A stretch of DNA of 64,000 nt from Lates calcarifer (GCF_001640805.2 NC_066838.1:18100749-18164748); one strand, 5' to 3'. Shown: positions 1-14,038, counted from the first letter of the stretch. Program-made: numbers and translations. Notes: generated by a model not told the origin, from the letters alone.

Positions 1-515
1 TTGAAAAGCTCCATACAGGGAAACATAAATTCAAGTGTTGCTGCTTCGGTATCGTCTCTCCACGGTTTTCCGCAAAGACAGCAAGACACCCTTCATGTTC
101 ATGTTTTTCCACGAGAGCTTCTGGTTCTCTTAGATTACACACACAGACACACACACACAAAGCACTGTTAGACACAGACTTAGGCACAGTTCAAATACAA
201 GCCAAATGTAGCTGTCCTACACTGACAGACTGAGCTGAAAGGCTGCCTTTTGGCTCTGGGTCACTTTGTCTCTAAAGCCATTAAGGCTCATGACGTTTTA
301 TGTCACAGTGTCATGTTTCCTTTTCATGGCCAGTCAGGGCCTATTCAAGGCCTCTTCAAGAAAATTCTGCCCTTTTGGTTCCAGCCTGCAATTTTACCGC
401 CAAAGTCTCAAGGCCAGCTCTTTTTTGTTTTCCCTGTCTGTCTATCTTCCTATGTTTTTAACAAGAGCTGACTTTGTATCACAGTTTTCTGCGTGTTGTT
501 TATGTGTGTTTTTAG
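1..515 (+). other. plxnd1 intron sequence
   Basis: No exon is supported here. There is a short CA repeat near 140-160. The stretch ends in a T-rich tract and the AG at 514-515 that opens the first plxnd1 exon. Open frames in it lack splice logic or homology. Confidence 0.7.
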
Positions 516-3500
516 ATGTGCTCAGATTATGAGAAGAGTCTGGTCCAGCCCGTCTACGAGAATGATGCTCTGGGCCCCCGAGCGCTGCCAGAGACCCACC
601 CGCTGCTGCAGGACTGGCAGGTGAGGGGTTAAGCCAGTAGGTTCTTAGGCTAAGTTGCACGTTCTTGATTTGGGTCCTTTTTTTTTCACTCTCTTGCTTC
701 TCAACTGGGTCACACTGAAGCTTATTAAGGCTTCACAGTGGGCTTGTTGTTGATGAGGAGTAAGGAAAGGCATATAGTGCATTTTTGCCTTTGTGTGCTT
801 GTTATAATGAGTGGAGCATGTCAGTATACTGTACGCGTTTCTGTGCACTTTCATGCTTTTGTGTGTGCATACTGTATGTGAATACTAATGCATGTCATTC
901 AGCGGTTTCTAGTGAGTGAGACACAAAATATTTTCAGCTCGTCAAACAACACGCTGCCCACGAAGTTGATGGTGGGTTGTTGACACACTTCCCACTGGCT
1001 CTTGGACAACCAAACAGTGTGCTTTTCATTGAAATCCATCTCTAGTTGTTGTGTGTGCGTGTGTGTAATGGAGGGGCAGACGGGAGTGAGAGTTATAAAG
1101 AGAGGGAGTGGGAGAGGGAGCGTGCACTTTCACACACCTCTGTGCGAATGCGCGCTGAAAGTGAAAGCACTTGCACTTGTGCGTGTGCATGTGCTCATTG
1201 GAAAAGAGAGAAAGTAACGATTGCAGAGCTAGTTTTGGGTCGGCAGCCGGGGGAGCCTGTCTACCGGTGATGAAGTGCCTTGGATCCACATCGTCTTTCC
1301 AGGAAGTGTTTTCCAGGTCACAGCAAATAAATCTCACAGGCGGGCATTTATCTTAATGGACACCCCTGTTCTCCTTCTGTCAGGCTGCAAACCACACCAT
1401 ATGGCTGCAGTCCAGAGGGAAGACTTCATCACACTGCTGCTTAGTTGCACCCATAGATAGGCCATACTCATTAAGTCGACTCGGCACATTTAGAGACAAT
1501 CACACACAGTCAGGGACTGGAGCATGAGGTACAGATACTGTAGAGAAAACCAGAGAGCAATGTGCCCAAAGAAGCCGAAGGAAGAGCTGTGATAGAAAGA
1601 TGAAGTGTTCAGTAGATGGGTCACTCAGGACTGGAGGTGGTGAAATAGATTAGGGAGGGCGCAGCAGGTGTGTAATGTAGTTTAGATGAAATCACGCAGA
1701 GAAATAACTATTTTCCCCCCCATTTCTGTCATCAGGCCACCAACACAACTGAGGCCTAACATCGAGGAGGGCATCACCCTGTTCTCCACTCTTCTTAATA
1801 ACAAGCACTTCCTGATCACGTTTGTCCACGCCTTGGAGCAGCAGAAGGACTTTGCTGTTCGGGACAGGTAATAGCTTCAACTAATACACTAATATTTTAC
1901 AAATATAATTGAGAGACAGATGTCATTTTTGAGTGTGATGTTAGTGATGGTATCATTGCATTGGATTGCATTATACTGTGAGATGTTTTTAAAGCAGCTT
2001 TAATTAATATTTTTATATTGACAGTGGATCAACTGATTACATATGATGTGAAAGGTGTTGCTTATACCGAGGAACCCAGAGAGACTGGGCTTACATTCAT
2101 CAGGTGGCCAATGCTACAGCCTCATCCATTAAAGAACCCAAATAGTGTCAAGAAAAAGCAAGGAGAATTCATTTATTGTAAAGCTACTGTGTTGCATGGA
2201 ATTAATAATATTATACAGTATATTATTATATAGGTGTCTCTATTTATCCAGTGATTATCACAAGAAATTATTTACTTCGCTGTCAGGTTGTGTCCATATC
2301 TGCTGTATACAGCACAACAGCATCAGTAACACCATCTTCATATATACTTGGTCATCTCTCACTGCAGCTGCCCTGGTCTTAGGGTCCTAAAAGTAGCCAG
2401 TCATTGTGGAGAATCAGAGAAATTCCAGAGGCAAAACCACATCCCTGTGCCAGCTCAGCGTCAGCACTTACTGACTGATGTAGCCTCTTTCTCCTGGATT
2501 AAAGGGGCTTTGTTAGGGAAATCCCCTGCACCTCTGGACTTAGTCACCCAGACACTCCCTGCATTAGATCAGGGCTTTATTTGGCTCTGCAGTCACAGGT
2601 GCTGTGTGGAGGAGTGAGCCATGTTGTTGTTGTTTCTATAATGTAGTTATTTTTTTCTCCACTGACCACACACTGACAGGGCATGTTTGCAGAAGTATGT
2701 TTTTGCTCATTTGTCTCCTCTGTTAATCTGTTTTCTCATCCCTCAGATGCAGCCTGGCGTCTCTGCTCACCATCGCCCTCCATGGTAAACTGGAGTACTA
2801 CACCAGCATAATGAAAGATCTGCTGGTGGACCTGATTGACGCCTCGGCTTCGAAGAACCCCAAACTGATGCTGCGCCGCACTGAGTCTGTTGTGGAGAAA
2901 ATGCTGACCAACTGGATGTCCATCTGCATGTACAGCTACCTCAAGGTGAGGGTGGAAAAGAGGGAGGTTTGGCAAAGTAATGAGAGAGATCTGAATAAAA
3001 AGAATTTCCACAGCTCCGATTTTTGACTCCACCGCTCACATTCCTCAGGAAACAGTGGGTGAGCCTTTCTTCCTGCTGCTGTGTGCAATCAAGCAACAGA
3101 TCAACAAGGGATCTATAGACGCCATCACAGGGAAGGCCCGCTACACCCTCAATGAGGAGTGGCTGCTCCGCGAGAATATTGAGGCCAAGCCACAGGTCTG
3201 ATACCTCACATGCACTTAGTTCATCTTTCACATCCTCAGTTTTGCTCAGCAGATGTCAATGTCAAACGTACACGTTCAATTAAGTCGACTGCTAGAAACT
3301 CTAAGTCACACTGAAATTCAAAACTCTGCATTGCTCTGTGTTTGCTTTCACAGAACATCAACGTGTCCTTCCAGGGCTGTGGCATGGACTCACTGTCTGT
3401 CAGGGTCATGAATACAGACACAATCTGCCAGGTGAAGGAAAAAATCATAGAGGCCTTTTATAAAAACCTGCCATTCTCCCAGTGGCCCCGAGCAGAGGAT

Positions 3501-6500
3501 GTAGACCTGGGTAAGAGCACATTTTCTCTGATTATTTTCATCCTCTCCCCTCCCCAGCCCTCCGAGATATAGTAATCTCCTTTGCAAAAGGTCAATTCCT
3601 CTCATGAAGCTCAACTAACCTGAGGCTGCAATATAATAAATGACAGAATGCATCGAGGAGAGTGTACAGTCATAATCACAAAGAGTTATTGCTTTCAAAA
3701 GCTGTGGAGCCTGCAGAGCTGATTTGATTAATGGCCCGAGAATATTTCCACAGGTCGTGACACGGAGAGTTAGTGCACGGCTGCCCTCTGTCTCACATAT
3801 ATTCTTTTCCAAATTTAGGATGAAATTGTCTAATATCACCTTCCTCCCGTCTCCTCTCTCCCACCTTTTCTTTCCTCCAGAGTGGTTTGACTCTGGTAGC
3901 AACAGTAAACTTCTGCAAGACCTGGACAACTCCTCGTTGATGGAGGATGGCCGAAAGAAGCTGAACACAGTCTTCCATTACCAGGTGTGTATAGGTGTGT
4001 GTGTTTGTGTGAGACCGCTGTGGTGGGTGTATCTCTATATCCCTGATATTGCAACAGCAACAGCAGGGGTGCTGAAGGTGAGAACTCCCTGTAAATGGTG
4101 TCACTGGCTGTCCATGGGTGGGGGCACAGTCTCTGTTGCTACACAGTTAGTTGTTGGTGCTTCTGTTTGTGTCGCTGTTTACTGCTGCACCATGTTTCTC
4201 TTTATGATTGCATTGCACAGATAATTTACAGCAGTAAAGCTGTAGCAGAGCTGCTGCATTCAAACTGTTCATCACGAGGATTCTGAATTTAGACATTTAG
4301 TACTGTATATTGTATATATACAGTATAAAACAGGTAATAAATATATATTATTACCAAAATTTTAAGGCATCAAAAGTATTGAGATGATATTTTCAAAAAT
4401 AATGTAATGAATAGTTCTTATCAGTTAACTTCATACAAATCATTATTGTGTGTGGTAGGTTGTTTTAAGCATCTTGGAGAACTTGCCACAGTTCTGGATT
4501 TAGGCTGTCTCAGTTTCTTCTGTCTCTGATCCCACACTGACTAAATGATGTTGAGATTAGGATTCTGTGGGAGTCAGACCATCTGTTGCAGGACTCCATG
4601 TTCTTCTTGTCTCTGAAGGTAGCTCTTTATGACTGAGCTGTTTGTTTGGGGATTGTTGTCATGCTGCAGAATTAATCTTGGGCCTCCAAGTGCCTAAAAC
4701 GCTTGCACAGTACTGTATATGCATATGTATGTAATATTATGTTCACTTACCTTTTTTTCACAAAACCGTTAAATTAGCTGGTTTAAAAAAAAGTTAAAAA
4801 TTACATAATTTCCTTTTTCCTGTGTATTTAAATCTAGAATATTCAACTTATAAAGAAAATATAGAGTAAATAAACCCAGAGCAGGTAAAATGTCATGCAC
4901 TGGTATCCCATTAATAATGTCTTTGTGTGCACGTGTGTTTGCTTATGTCCACATTCATCGGTGCATGAGTAAACAGACACTCAGTGCCCCTCGACCTTTG
5001 ACCTGTTACCTGTACTTGTTAAGTGCTCTGTTTAGTTTTTGCTGAGCCATGGGGACAGAGCTGTGAAAGCAGCGAGCTGCAGCATGTACTAACAGTCTGG
5101 GTTCACTGGCAAGGCTGTTCAATCCATTTCACCACGAGTTGACTTTAATGAGCCCAGCCAGGCTCCCGCAGACTTGCCTCCACTCTATGCACGCAAGGCA
5201 ATACACATGCATACATACAAACATATGCACCTCTCAACACCACACACACACACCCCCACCCTCCCCTGGAGGGCATGCTTAATGATGCTGCTCTAGTGCA
5301 CCCCAACTCACCCCTGACCCCGTGCCCTCTGTCCTCTCTCGTCTTTCCTCTCTTCCCTCCTCCCTTCCTCTTTCTTCTTCTTCTTCTCTCCCTTCACAGA
5401 TCCCAGAGGGGGCATCACTGGCCATGAGCATGAAAGACAAGAAAGAGAACACCCTGGGGAGAGGTACGTCACCTTCAAACACACCCACTCCCTGTCGCTT
5501 TGTCACCCGCACTCAGCCACACTTGGATAAATACACACACCCACTCGATCACAGGAAACAGCACATGCTTAGTTGATCACAAGAACACGATCGGCTCATG
5601 TAAACACGCATGAAACCGCACACCCTCCCGTCCCCAAAAGACACCGCGGCCATCTAAACACACTCGCACATAATAAATCACAACACATACTCTGCTGCTT
5701 CACATAGGAGTTATGCTGCTGCCTCATTCAGAGCTCTTTTTCTGTGTTATAGATGTATTCCATTAGCAAATGTCAGCTTGTGGGAAAAAAATGCGACACA
5801 AGTTGGCCCATTGTCCAGCCTCGAGCCAGAATATAATGACTGTTCTGCCTGTTGACAGATGAGTTTACATACAGCCTTTAATGGGCTTGTCCGTTTGCTG
5901 TCTAGGGTCTACCTTACATAATCAGTACCAGACCAGAGCTCAGTTCTGCACAGGCTCTGTCCATCAAAGCCTCTCCTCTCATTCAAACTGGGCCAAAAAT
6001 AGGCTTATGTGGACCAAACCTGGCTCTGGCTTCAAAGCGTCAAGGGGGTGTTATGAGCCTGTAGTGCTCCCTGGCTAATATAAAACACTGTCCTGCCTGC
6101 CTGTGATCAGTGTTGAGGGTCTGGACCGAGGCCCGCTGGGCAGGAGCATCTCTGGCAGAGCAGCCTGTAATGAGAGCACACTCACCATTTTTTGTGTGTG
6201 TGTGTATTTGCACGAATGCCTGTCTTTGTTTTTGCTGGTGCGTACAATCATTTACTGTATTTGTTTGTGTTTGTGTCTGCATTTGCGCTCATGTTTGGAC
6301 ATACGTCTACATGCATCCTCATATCTGCTCATGCATGTGTATGAGTGTGTTTGTGTTGAGACCTATATATAAACCAGCAAGGTTTAATTCTCTTTCCCAG
6401 CGTTGGCCGAGCATTACCATCTCATTACACCGGCTCCAGAACCAATCACAGACTCTGTGTGTCTGTCTCCCCTAATCTCTCTCTTTTCTCTCTCCTTTCA

Positions 6501-9500
6501 CTCGTAATCTTTCTCTTTCATTCTCTCAGACAGCTCCCCTCCCCTACCGGCCCACAGTCCACCTTAATCACTTTCTCCTCTAGCATGTACTCTATCTCCC
6601 TTGCTCTCCTGTCAATCTCCCCGCTTGTGTTTTTTTTTCTCCCTTCTATCTGTCACACTCCTGCGCTCCCTCCTCCTGTCTCCTCTCATTCTCTCAGGTC
6701 TCCAACTTGCTGATTGCACATTGTTTCATGCTCTACGTTTCTTTTTTTGTCTCTCTCCTCAGTCAAAGATCTGGATACAGAGAAGTATGTACATTTGGTG
6801 AGTATCTTCTGATAGGTGAACAGAATGTTTCCTTAAGTGGTCTCTGAGTTTATTACCAGAGCTTTTCCTGTATGCACCAGTGCTAGTGAGTTAGTCAGCC
6901 CCAGAACAGGTCTGACGACAGAGAGAATGGGGGTGAATGGAGGTGAAAAGGAAAGCTGCTGAGAGGACATGACAGCGCTAATGCCGCTTAAGCTCTTTTA
7001 TAAACGTCAGCCAAGATATGGGCCCTTTGACTTTAGAATAATGAGTTCCTTGGAACACAATTTGCCGGGTGAATAGTTAGTTTGACAGTTCTGTAGTCCT
7101 TTACACAAGTAGGTAGAATTTTGACTGCCTTTTCTTTTCCCTACCCCTATTTAGACCTGTATGAGCAAGTCAGAAACATGATCCTTTACACAGCCAAAAA
7201 ATAAAAAATCTTGAACATTTCCCAACTCTCAACACTTCCTCAATTCTGTATATTATTCAGTGCTTCAAAATACCCTGATGTGGTTTCTGGATCATGTGTC
7301 TGATGCATGAAACAGAAAATTCCCCTCAGACAGCAGAAACAGTAGAGCATTCATTTGGCAGAGGTGGAGGGTGTTATTGCTTCAACCTGTTTGCAGTGTG
7401 TTGACCTTTGGCCTCGGTTGTGTACCAGGTCCTACCTCACGATGAGCTAATGGAGACCAAGAGGTCGCACAGACAGAGCCACCGCAAGAAAGTCCTGCCT
7501 GAAATCTACCTGACACGCCTGCTGTCCACCAAGGTAACCAGGAACAAGAGCCTGCTTATGTCGTCAGCACCACAGACAGACTTCAGTTACAGCTAAATAA
7601 CTGTGTCATCTTTCTGTTTCATGTTTTTATGGCCCATATTAGCCTCAGGAGCCGTCTAGAAATTCCACTATCCCATGAAACCATTTCTCTGTGTGTGAGC
7701 TGCCTTTTTCTCTTTCTTTTCCTCCACAGGGAACTCTTCAGAAGTTCTTGGATGACCTCTTTCAGGCCATCCTTAGCATCCCTCCGGACCGCCCCCCTCT
7801 GGCAGTCAAATATTTCTTCGACTTCCTGGAAGAGCAGGCTGACAAACGGGGCATCACAGACCCAGACACCCTGCACATCTGGAAAACCAACAGGTAGACA
7901 ACTTAACTCTGTGATTAAAGTCCCCTTTGGTCACCTCGCTGTGCAAGTGCAAGGCCTTAAGAGCTTATCGTCCCCTCTCTGTGCAGTTTACCTCTGCGTT
8001 TCTGGGTGAACATCCTGAAGAATCCTCAGTTTGTGTTTGACATCGATAAGACGGATCACATGGACGCCTGCCTGTCTGTCATCGCCCAGGCTTTTATAGA
8101 TGCCTGCTCGATTTCTGACCTACAGCTAGGCAAGGTGAGTCTGAGAATCTATCTATGTATTTCAGGGGTTTTCAAAGCCTGTCATTGTGGACCCCCCTTC
8201 AAGAAAAAAATTGAGGAATTTGCAATTCTTTGTCTTCCCATAATTTAGGGGCTTTTGGAGTAATCAGGAAGTATAATGTTACCGTGGAGTCAGTTATTCA
8301 GTTGTGAGCTACAACTTGAGTCTTTTTTTTTAACCGGTATTTCTTCACATTTTGGCACACTGGCACCATTAGAAATATGTCGAATTAGCTACTAGCAGTT
8401 CCTGTTTGCAATGTAGCCATTTACGTAATGACAACTGAGTCACTGAATTACTTTGATACTGAAAAGAGCTTAAAAACGTGAAGATTGTCAGACAAATTCT
8501 GGAGTTCTAAGGAGCATCTTCTTGGATTTATGAACGTTTATTCATCCATAGTATCGAACTATCCATCTGTCTCCCTCGCTCCCTCGGGGTGGGGGGGGCA
8601 CTTCGGGACTTTTAATCTATCACACTGTAACCATCTATCATATTTACCTCATTACTGATTAAATATGTGATTAAATAAGGATCATATATCTGTGCCCATC
8701 CATCTGTCTGTCTTTCTGCCTCTCTGTCTATCTAATGCGCACACACACACACACACAAACATACCTCCTGAGTCCCCCTGCGAACCCTCATCCCAAAGCC
8801 TTCAGACTGTCAGCTCCATCTACCTCTGCTCATGTTATTTCAGCCCAGTCGGCTGATCCAAGGTCATGAGCACCAGGGATCTCTTTTTGTGAGCGCGTGC
8901 ATGTGTGTGTTTGTGTGTGTGTGTGTGAGTGTGAGTGTGTGTGTGTGCGTGTGCGTGCTTGCATGTCAATGTCCTCACTGCTCACAAATCCGTCTCATCC
9001 CTCAGACACCATGACCCTGAGCACGCTCTGCTTCCTGTCTCTCTCTGACTGGCTTCCTCCCTGGAGGAAGACGAGGACTCATCAAATAATGCTCCTCTTT
9101 CACTGAGAAACAGTCTGATTTATATACTTCACTTCAGTGCCAAAGCCAGTGCGCTCACAGCAGCAATATCCACGTGTGCATGCAGGCAGAGACAAACCTA
9201 TGGATACACAGACATAAAAACCAACAGCCATGAGATATTTTTGCGCAGAGCATGTTGGCAGCCTCCTCATTAGCATGTCGCATCTGGCTGTGTAAGTACA
9301 GTCCTGCAGAGCCACTGGGTTCAAGGCTATGGCCACGTTTTCTCCTCTAGGTCAAGGAGACATGACACACTTCTGCATTTTCCTCTAGTGTTTACAGCAG
9401 CTTGTTTGTGCATGCGTATGAGTGTGCGTGATGGCCTCGGGACAGGGCAGTGAAGGGTACGGGGTCTGGATTAGCAGGAGCACAGCAGGGGTGAGAGAGA

Positions 9501-12500
9501 GGGGTAGGGAACTAAGCAGCGCCTCGCCGTTTCCACGGAAACCCTCTTATCTGGCGAGATGCAGACGTGGAGGGCCACGGGGTCGCAGGGGGGTTACCAG
9601 GCAGATGGGCGAGCAGCAGGAAGTGACCTTGTGGACAGGAAGAGAGAGGGTTCCCTATCAGAAGGAGCGACTGTGGCCGCAGTCTCTCACTCCCCCAGCA
9701 CCTTTTAACACACCCAAACATGCTCGCACACAAACAAACACACATTAGGTGACACAAATAACTCATGACACACAGAAATATTAAGGTGCGCTGTAAGCAC
9801 ATTCACTGATGCTGAAAGCTGAGGCTGCCCGTCACTTTTACCCCCTCTTTTTCCCTGTCCTACTTTCTCTCTGTCCGTTTCTGTCTCGCACAGCAAACCT
9901 ACACACACTCGCTCACAACAGTAGTCACCACTTAAACCCGAATATGCCCACAACCTCTTAGCCCCGCTACTTTTCTTCCTGCATGAATAAGCTGCAGTGC
10001 GAGAGCCTGAAGTGACTCTGGAGAGAGTGGCAGAGGTATGAAGGAGTAGTTGTTTAGACTGGAATGTTCCTGCTCCAGCTCTGGCTTTTTGAGCCTCCTG
10101 TTGTGTGGAAAGGAAACTGTTCCCTCCCTCCATTGTCTCATTTTAGGCTGGTTTAGATAGGGTCATCAACAAATAACATCCAGTGTAACTGAACAGCTCC
10201 TTGTTAGGACATTAGCACCAGCGGTGGAAGAAATATTGCTTACTTTAGAAAAGCATAGCAATTCCAGTTTGTAATTATTGTTACAAGCATACAAGATTTT
10301 AAAAAGTATTATCCACTAGATGTACCTTAAGTATCAGAAGTAAAGATACTTGTTGGATAGTGTTACATAACTGTATATTGTATCTATCATGGATAATGGA
10401 ATAATATTACTGATGCATTAACATAGAACTTGCATTTTAATGTTTTATCTGGTCAAGGTGAAGCTTAGTTTAGTCTCATGCAATAATAATAGTGTAATGG
10501 GGCGGCTGTGGCTCAGCAGGTAGAGCAGGTCGTCCACTAATCAAAAGGTTGGAGGCTCCTCCAGTCTGCATGTCACAGCATCCTTGGTAGAGATACTGAA
10601 CCCCAAATTACCCCTGGTGTGTGTGTGTGTGAGTGAGTGAGAGAGAGAGAGATGGAGAAGCTCTGTATGAATGAGTGTGTGAATGGGTAATTGTTAGTCA
10701 CTCTTACTACTACTTGTTACCTGTAATATGATAACAATCCATATTTTACAGGGTCATCATATGTTTTTAAGTAAAATGTTCATCTGCAAAGTAAGCACTG
10801 CAGCCTTCAGGTAAATGTAGGGAAATAAAAGCACATTATTTGACAAAATAGGCAATGGTCAGGCAATGGTACAGACCTTTTTATCTAAGACTGAGGTCCA
10901 GTGGTAAATTACTAATTAACTCTAAAAGATGAAGTTGTGTCATGTATGGGGCTTTGGTCAGTCTCGTGGCCCTGTAGTAGTTTTGTTGTCAAATTTTCCA
11001 TACATTCTCCAAACATCTGTCACGAAAGGTTGGATCCATGTAAACATTAAGTCTGTGTGTGACAACACAGAGACCTCATCCTGGCTGCTATCCTGCTGAA
11101 TGCTTCAGGAAATTTAAGTCCAGCCTCCTACTGTATTAGCATTTGGTTGTTTGTGAATTTTAAATGTTTCTTTTGATGTCTGCATGTTTGTATCTCAGGC
11201 TCTGCCAAAGGGGTTTGTGAGCTCAGGGACAGTCTGTATCAAGCTTGCTCAGATTTGTTCCAGAGAATCACATGAGCAGAGCCACACCATGCCAAACCAA
11301 TATTAGTTAAAACTTGAATATGGGTGTCCTGACTGAAATGTGTGTGTGGTGTTTGTTTTTTTTTTTTTTCAGGACTCCCCTACCAACAAGCTGTTGTATG
11401 CCAAGGAGATCCCTGAGTATAAGAAGAGAGTGCAGTGCTACTACCAACAGATACAGGAAATGGCACCACTCAGTGAGCAGGAGATGAATGCTCACCTGGC
11501 TGAGGAGTCACGGGTGAGTAGAGTGTTCAGAACTTGCCTGCACGTTCATCATCTGGCCTGCAATTACATGCAGCCTTTATTTTGGAATTTAATCTAATGT
11601 GACACTTTGTTCTCGGCCCTTGTAGAAATACAGAAACGAATTCAACACCAACCTGGCCTTGACAGAAATCTACAAATATGCCAAAAGATACAGAAACCAG
11701 GTAAGAGAAAAGATTCTTGCGTTATTTCTCTGTCTCTCTGATCTCAGATTCAGATTAGATATGTTGCTCGTGTTTAAACTGGCCTTTTGCTGCAGCCACA
11801 ACACCTCAGTCAACCTCTTTCTTGCTGTATCAAGTTTCACAGATGGGTATCAGAGCGTGACGTATCACTGTGGAAGATCATGTGCATGTTGAGAGATCTA
11901 TCAGACAGTAAACAGCCTTTCAACTTGTCACTCAACCGTCTGGCCAGATAGCCTTAGAATATCTGCTCTAATTAGCTACCTCCTTTCGTTAAAGAAGAAA
12001 AACAATAAGATGTGGACTATCTTCCAAGCGGCAGCCTCTTCTCTTCTCTGTGTGTCCAATCCTCCTCTCCAGCCCACCTTTCACTTTAAGCAAACAACAT
12101 GCTGTTTACCTCCTTTTTATCCACCACCCCTATCTGCTTAATGACAGTGCTAAGTTGCTGCTTCATATCTCCCATTCTGTTTTGGACTAGCCCCCTTCAA
12201 GCCCCTGCTGTCCTCCCCCACGTTTCCTTCACTGCTGTGACTATTCTCTGGAGAGGCTTAGTCAGTGGTGACTGTGCCTTAATGGAGCACCCTCATGATA
12301 ATACAGTTTAGCTGCTTTCCTCTGTCATGCTACTGTACTGACGTGGGCCAGGGGCTTAGACTCTGATTCACAGAGCTCTGTGAATGGCCCCTGATTGCCT
12401 ATTCTCTCGCCCCAGCTCAGTTCGCTCTGCCTGGTAGCACACTGCCGCTAAGAGCCCATAAATCCCACTGACACGGTGACAACTATTGGGCAATGAAAAA

Positions 12501-12892
12501 CAGAGCAGATGTGGGTTTTGTAAATATGTGAAGAGCAGAGGCTTTTGTGGTGTGGAGGCATGCGTGAAGGCAGGAGAAGAGGCTGAAGCACTTCACTTGT
12601 TCCTCCGCTGCTCTCCCTGTCTCCCTCGTTCGACTTTCTATGTCCAGGCAGGTGGCTGATAGATGGATGCATGAATGCTCGACAGCCACTGAAAGTCATC
12701 TTTGTTGTGTTTTTGTTTTTTTTTCTTCCTCCTTCTTCTTCTTTTCTGCCCCACCCCTACCCCCTCCCCGGTCAGGTGGTGAATGCTCTGGAGTCTAACC
12801 CCACTGCACGGCGCACTCAGCTGCACCACAAGTTTGAGCAGGTCATTGCCCTCGTGGAGGACAACATCTACGAGTGCTGCAGCGAAGCCTGA
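516..12892 (+). CDS. plxnd1: Plexin-D1, C-terminal cytoplasmic part (5' end lies outside the window)
   Basis: This is the semaphorin receptor whose cytoplasmic R-Ras/Rap-type GAP domain is interrupted by a Rho-GTPase-binding domain; known roles are vascular and axon guidance. Fourteen exons are visible: 516-620, 1736-1867, 2747-2945, 3049-3195, 3354-3510, 3881-3984, 5400-5463, 6763-6797, 7429-7533, 7730-7893, 7987-8134, 11373-11513, 11626-11700, 12776-12892. All have GT/AG borders, and phases agree except at the first junction, where one base is in excess (see findings). The first exon reads up to LLQDWQ; the next exons read [20 protein letters not shown] and [16 protein letters not shown] (Rho-binding region). 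Later exons read [20 protein letters not shown] and [20 protein letters not shown], both typical of the plexin GAP fold. The protein ends in ECCSEA. The SEA terminus is the plexin-D1-specific PDZ ligand known to bind GIPC, which separates it from plexins A, B and C. Extracellular and transmembrane exons are missing because they lie upstream. Confidence 0.95.
4440..4720 (+). mobile_element. Possible dispersed repeat shared with the mbd4 intron
   Basis: It contains TTCTTCTGTCTCTGATCCCA followed by an ACTGACTAAATGATGTTGA segment. A closely similar run (TCTTCTGTCTCTGTAATCCC, then GACTGAATCCATGATGTTGA) occurs at 39609-39650 in mbd4 intron 1. Two copies of unrelated intronic text suggest a transposon relic. 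No termini were resolved. Confidence 0.4.
8897..8962. repeat. (TG)n microsatellite in a plxnd1 intron
   Basis: About 65 bases are dominated by TG/TGCG dinucleotides. Frames through it give Val/Cys-rich peptides that are artefacts of the repeat. Confidence 0.8.
10205..10480 (+). mobile_element. Dispersed teleost repeat (GTGGAAGAA family), degenerate
   Basis: The sequence begins CACCAGCGGTGGAAGAAATA and goes on with AAGTA-rich text about 300 bases before the SINE. The same opening occurs near 14973 (AAAGAAGTATTCAGATCC) and 52719 (GTGGTGGAAGAAGTATTCAG). Three related copies within 64 kb indicate an interspersed element. The element type is not certain. Confidence 0.45.
10501..10700 (+). mobile_element. 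tRNA-derived SINE-like element
   Basis: This lies in the 3.2-kb plxnd1 intron between 8134 and 11373. It starts GGGGCGGCTGTGGCTCAGCA, with a tRNA-like A-box (TGGCTCAGCAGGTAGAGC). It continues through wording common to dispersed teleost repeats (TCCTCCAGTCTGCATGTCAC, GATACTGAACCCCAAATTA) and ends in a GT/GA-rich tail. The family assignment is from memory and was not searched. Confidence 0.65.
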
Positions 12893-13815
12893 AACCTGCC
12901 CGTCTCTTCTACTCGACCATCTCTTTCTCCTGCTGACAGCAGCCTTCCTCCCACTCATGCAGTGATTTGGGAAATGCCGGCCACTGCGGAGTTAGCCTTC
13001 ATAAGTGTCATTATTATTCCCACAGACTCTTAACAAGCGTGAAAAGTGGCAGAGCGAAAGGACATAAACCTGCCTGTCAAGCATTATACATTTGCAAGGT
13101 GTTCCTCTTCTCATCTGGGAACGCTGAGCAATTTTTCCAAATCTTTCCCCATGACATGGACAGAATTCCAGTCTGGCTCAGCTATGCTTTAGAGGGAATG
13201 TGTAGGAGCTTGGAGATGAGGCTTTTTTTTCTCTGGATGTCTTTACAGCTGCTGGGAGCTACAGTAAGCCCCCAGTGGCAATCTTAACGCACTGAACCCT
13301 TTTCTGTAAGGGAACGAGCCAATGATGCACTGTACTGTATTATAATGTCCATAGCAATATTTATAGATGTGTTATAATGCTTTCAAGTGGCCTGTTCATC
13401 AGGATGAGTAGGAAGGATCGCGATAAAACTCCTCCCATCTCCTAAAGCCTGCAACGTTCTCAGGTGTGATTGGTGAAGATGGGCGACTGGCTCCCATCGG
13501 TGCTCTGAACTAGATGTCCCAATGTGCTTTGCGGGTTGATGATGGGTTGAGGAGGAGTGAAAAAGAGAAGAAATATAAATGACTGAATGAAATCAAATGT
13601 TAATGTAGTTCACTGGGAAGAGCTGCATCAGTATAGAAGTGTTGATCAGTGTGCTTGTAAAAGAATGAATATCATGTTGGATTCTGACCAATTTAAAAAG
13701 AGGGAAAATTACATTTATGGAAAAAAAAAGTGAGCTCAATATAATCTGAGGAGAGACTGTATTTGTGATGCCAAATGACTTGTCAGAGTTTGTGAAATAA
13801 ATTACAGTATTTAGG
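12893..13815 (+). other. plxnd1: plxnd1 3' untranslated region
   Basis: About 0.9 kb of non-coding sequence follows the stop codon and ends at an AATAAA. Small open frames in it (for example around 12967-13287) begin within UTR and have no recognisable product. Confidence 0.75.
13796..13801 (+). terminator. plxnd1: Polyadenylation signal AATAAA for plxnd1
   Basis: A canonical AATAAA lies 904 bases after the plxnd1 stop codon. The next plus-strand gene is more than 25 kb away, so it most likely ends this transcript. The exorh signal on the other strand is only about 240 bases further on. Confidence 0.7.
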
Positions 13816-14038
13816 ATTTTAAAGTGTCTAACGATGACAACATTTATTGTACCGAATCTCAGTGTTTCATTCCTAAATGCATTATAGCAAAGTGAATTTT
13901 TAACATTTGAAAGCCATTAAGATTTGGCCTGCCACCCAAAGGCCCACAAATGAGCATCTGGAACGTCTCAGGAAGCCTTGTAAATGGTCTCATGATAAAG
14001 AGAGTGAGGGAAAAAACACAGAGACATTTAGCTTTGTT

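Noticed and set aside
3724..4224. 166-codon plus-strand open frame as a separate gene
   Set aside because: It runs through intron and the plxnd1 exon 3881-3984. In the exon part it carries the plexin reading and the rest is intron.
9422..10133. Overlapping open frames in the large plxnd1 intron
   Set aside because: They occur on both strands, have low complexity and no splice partners, and give no recognisable protein.
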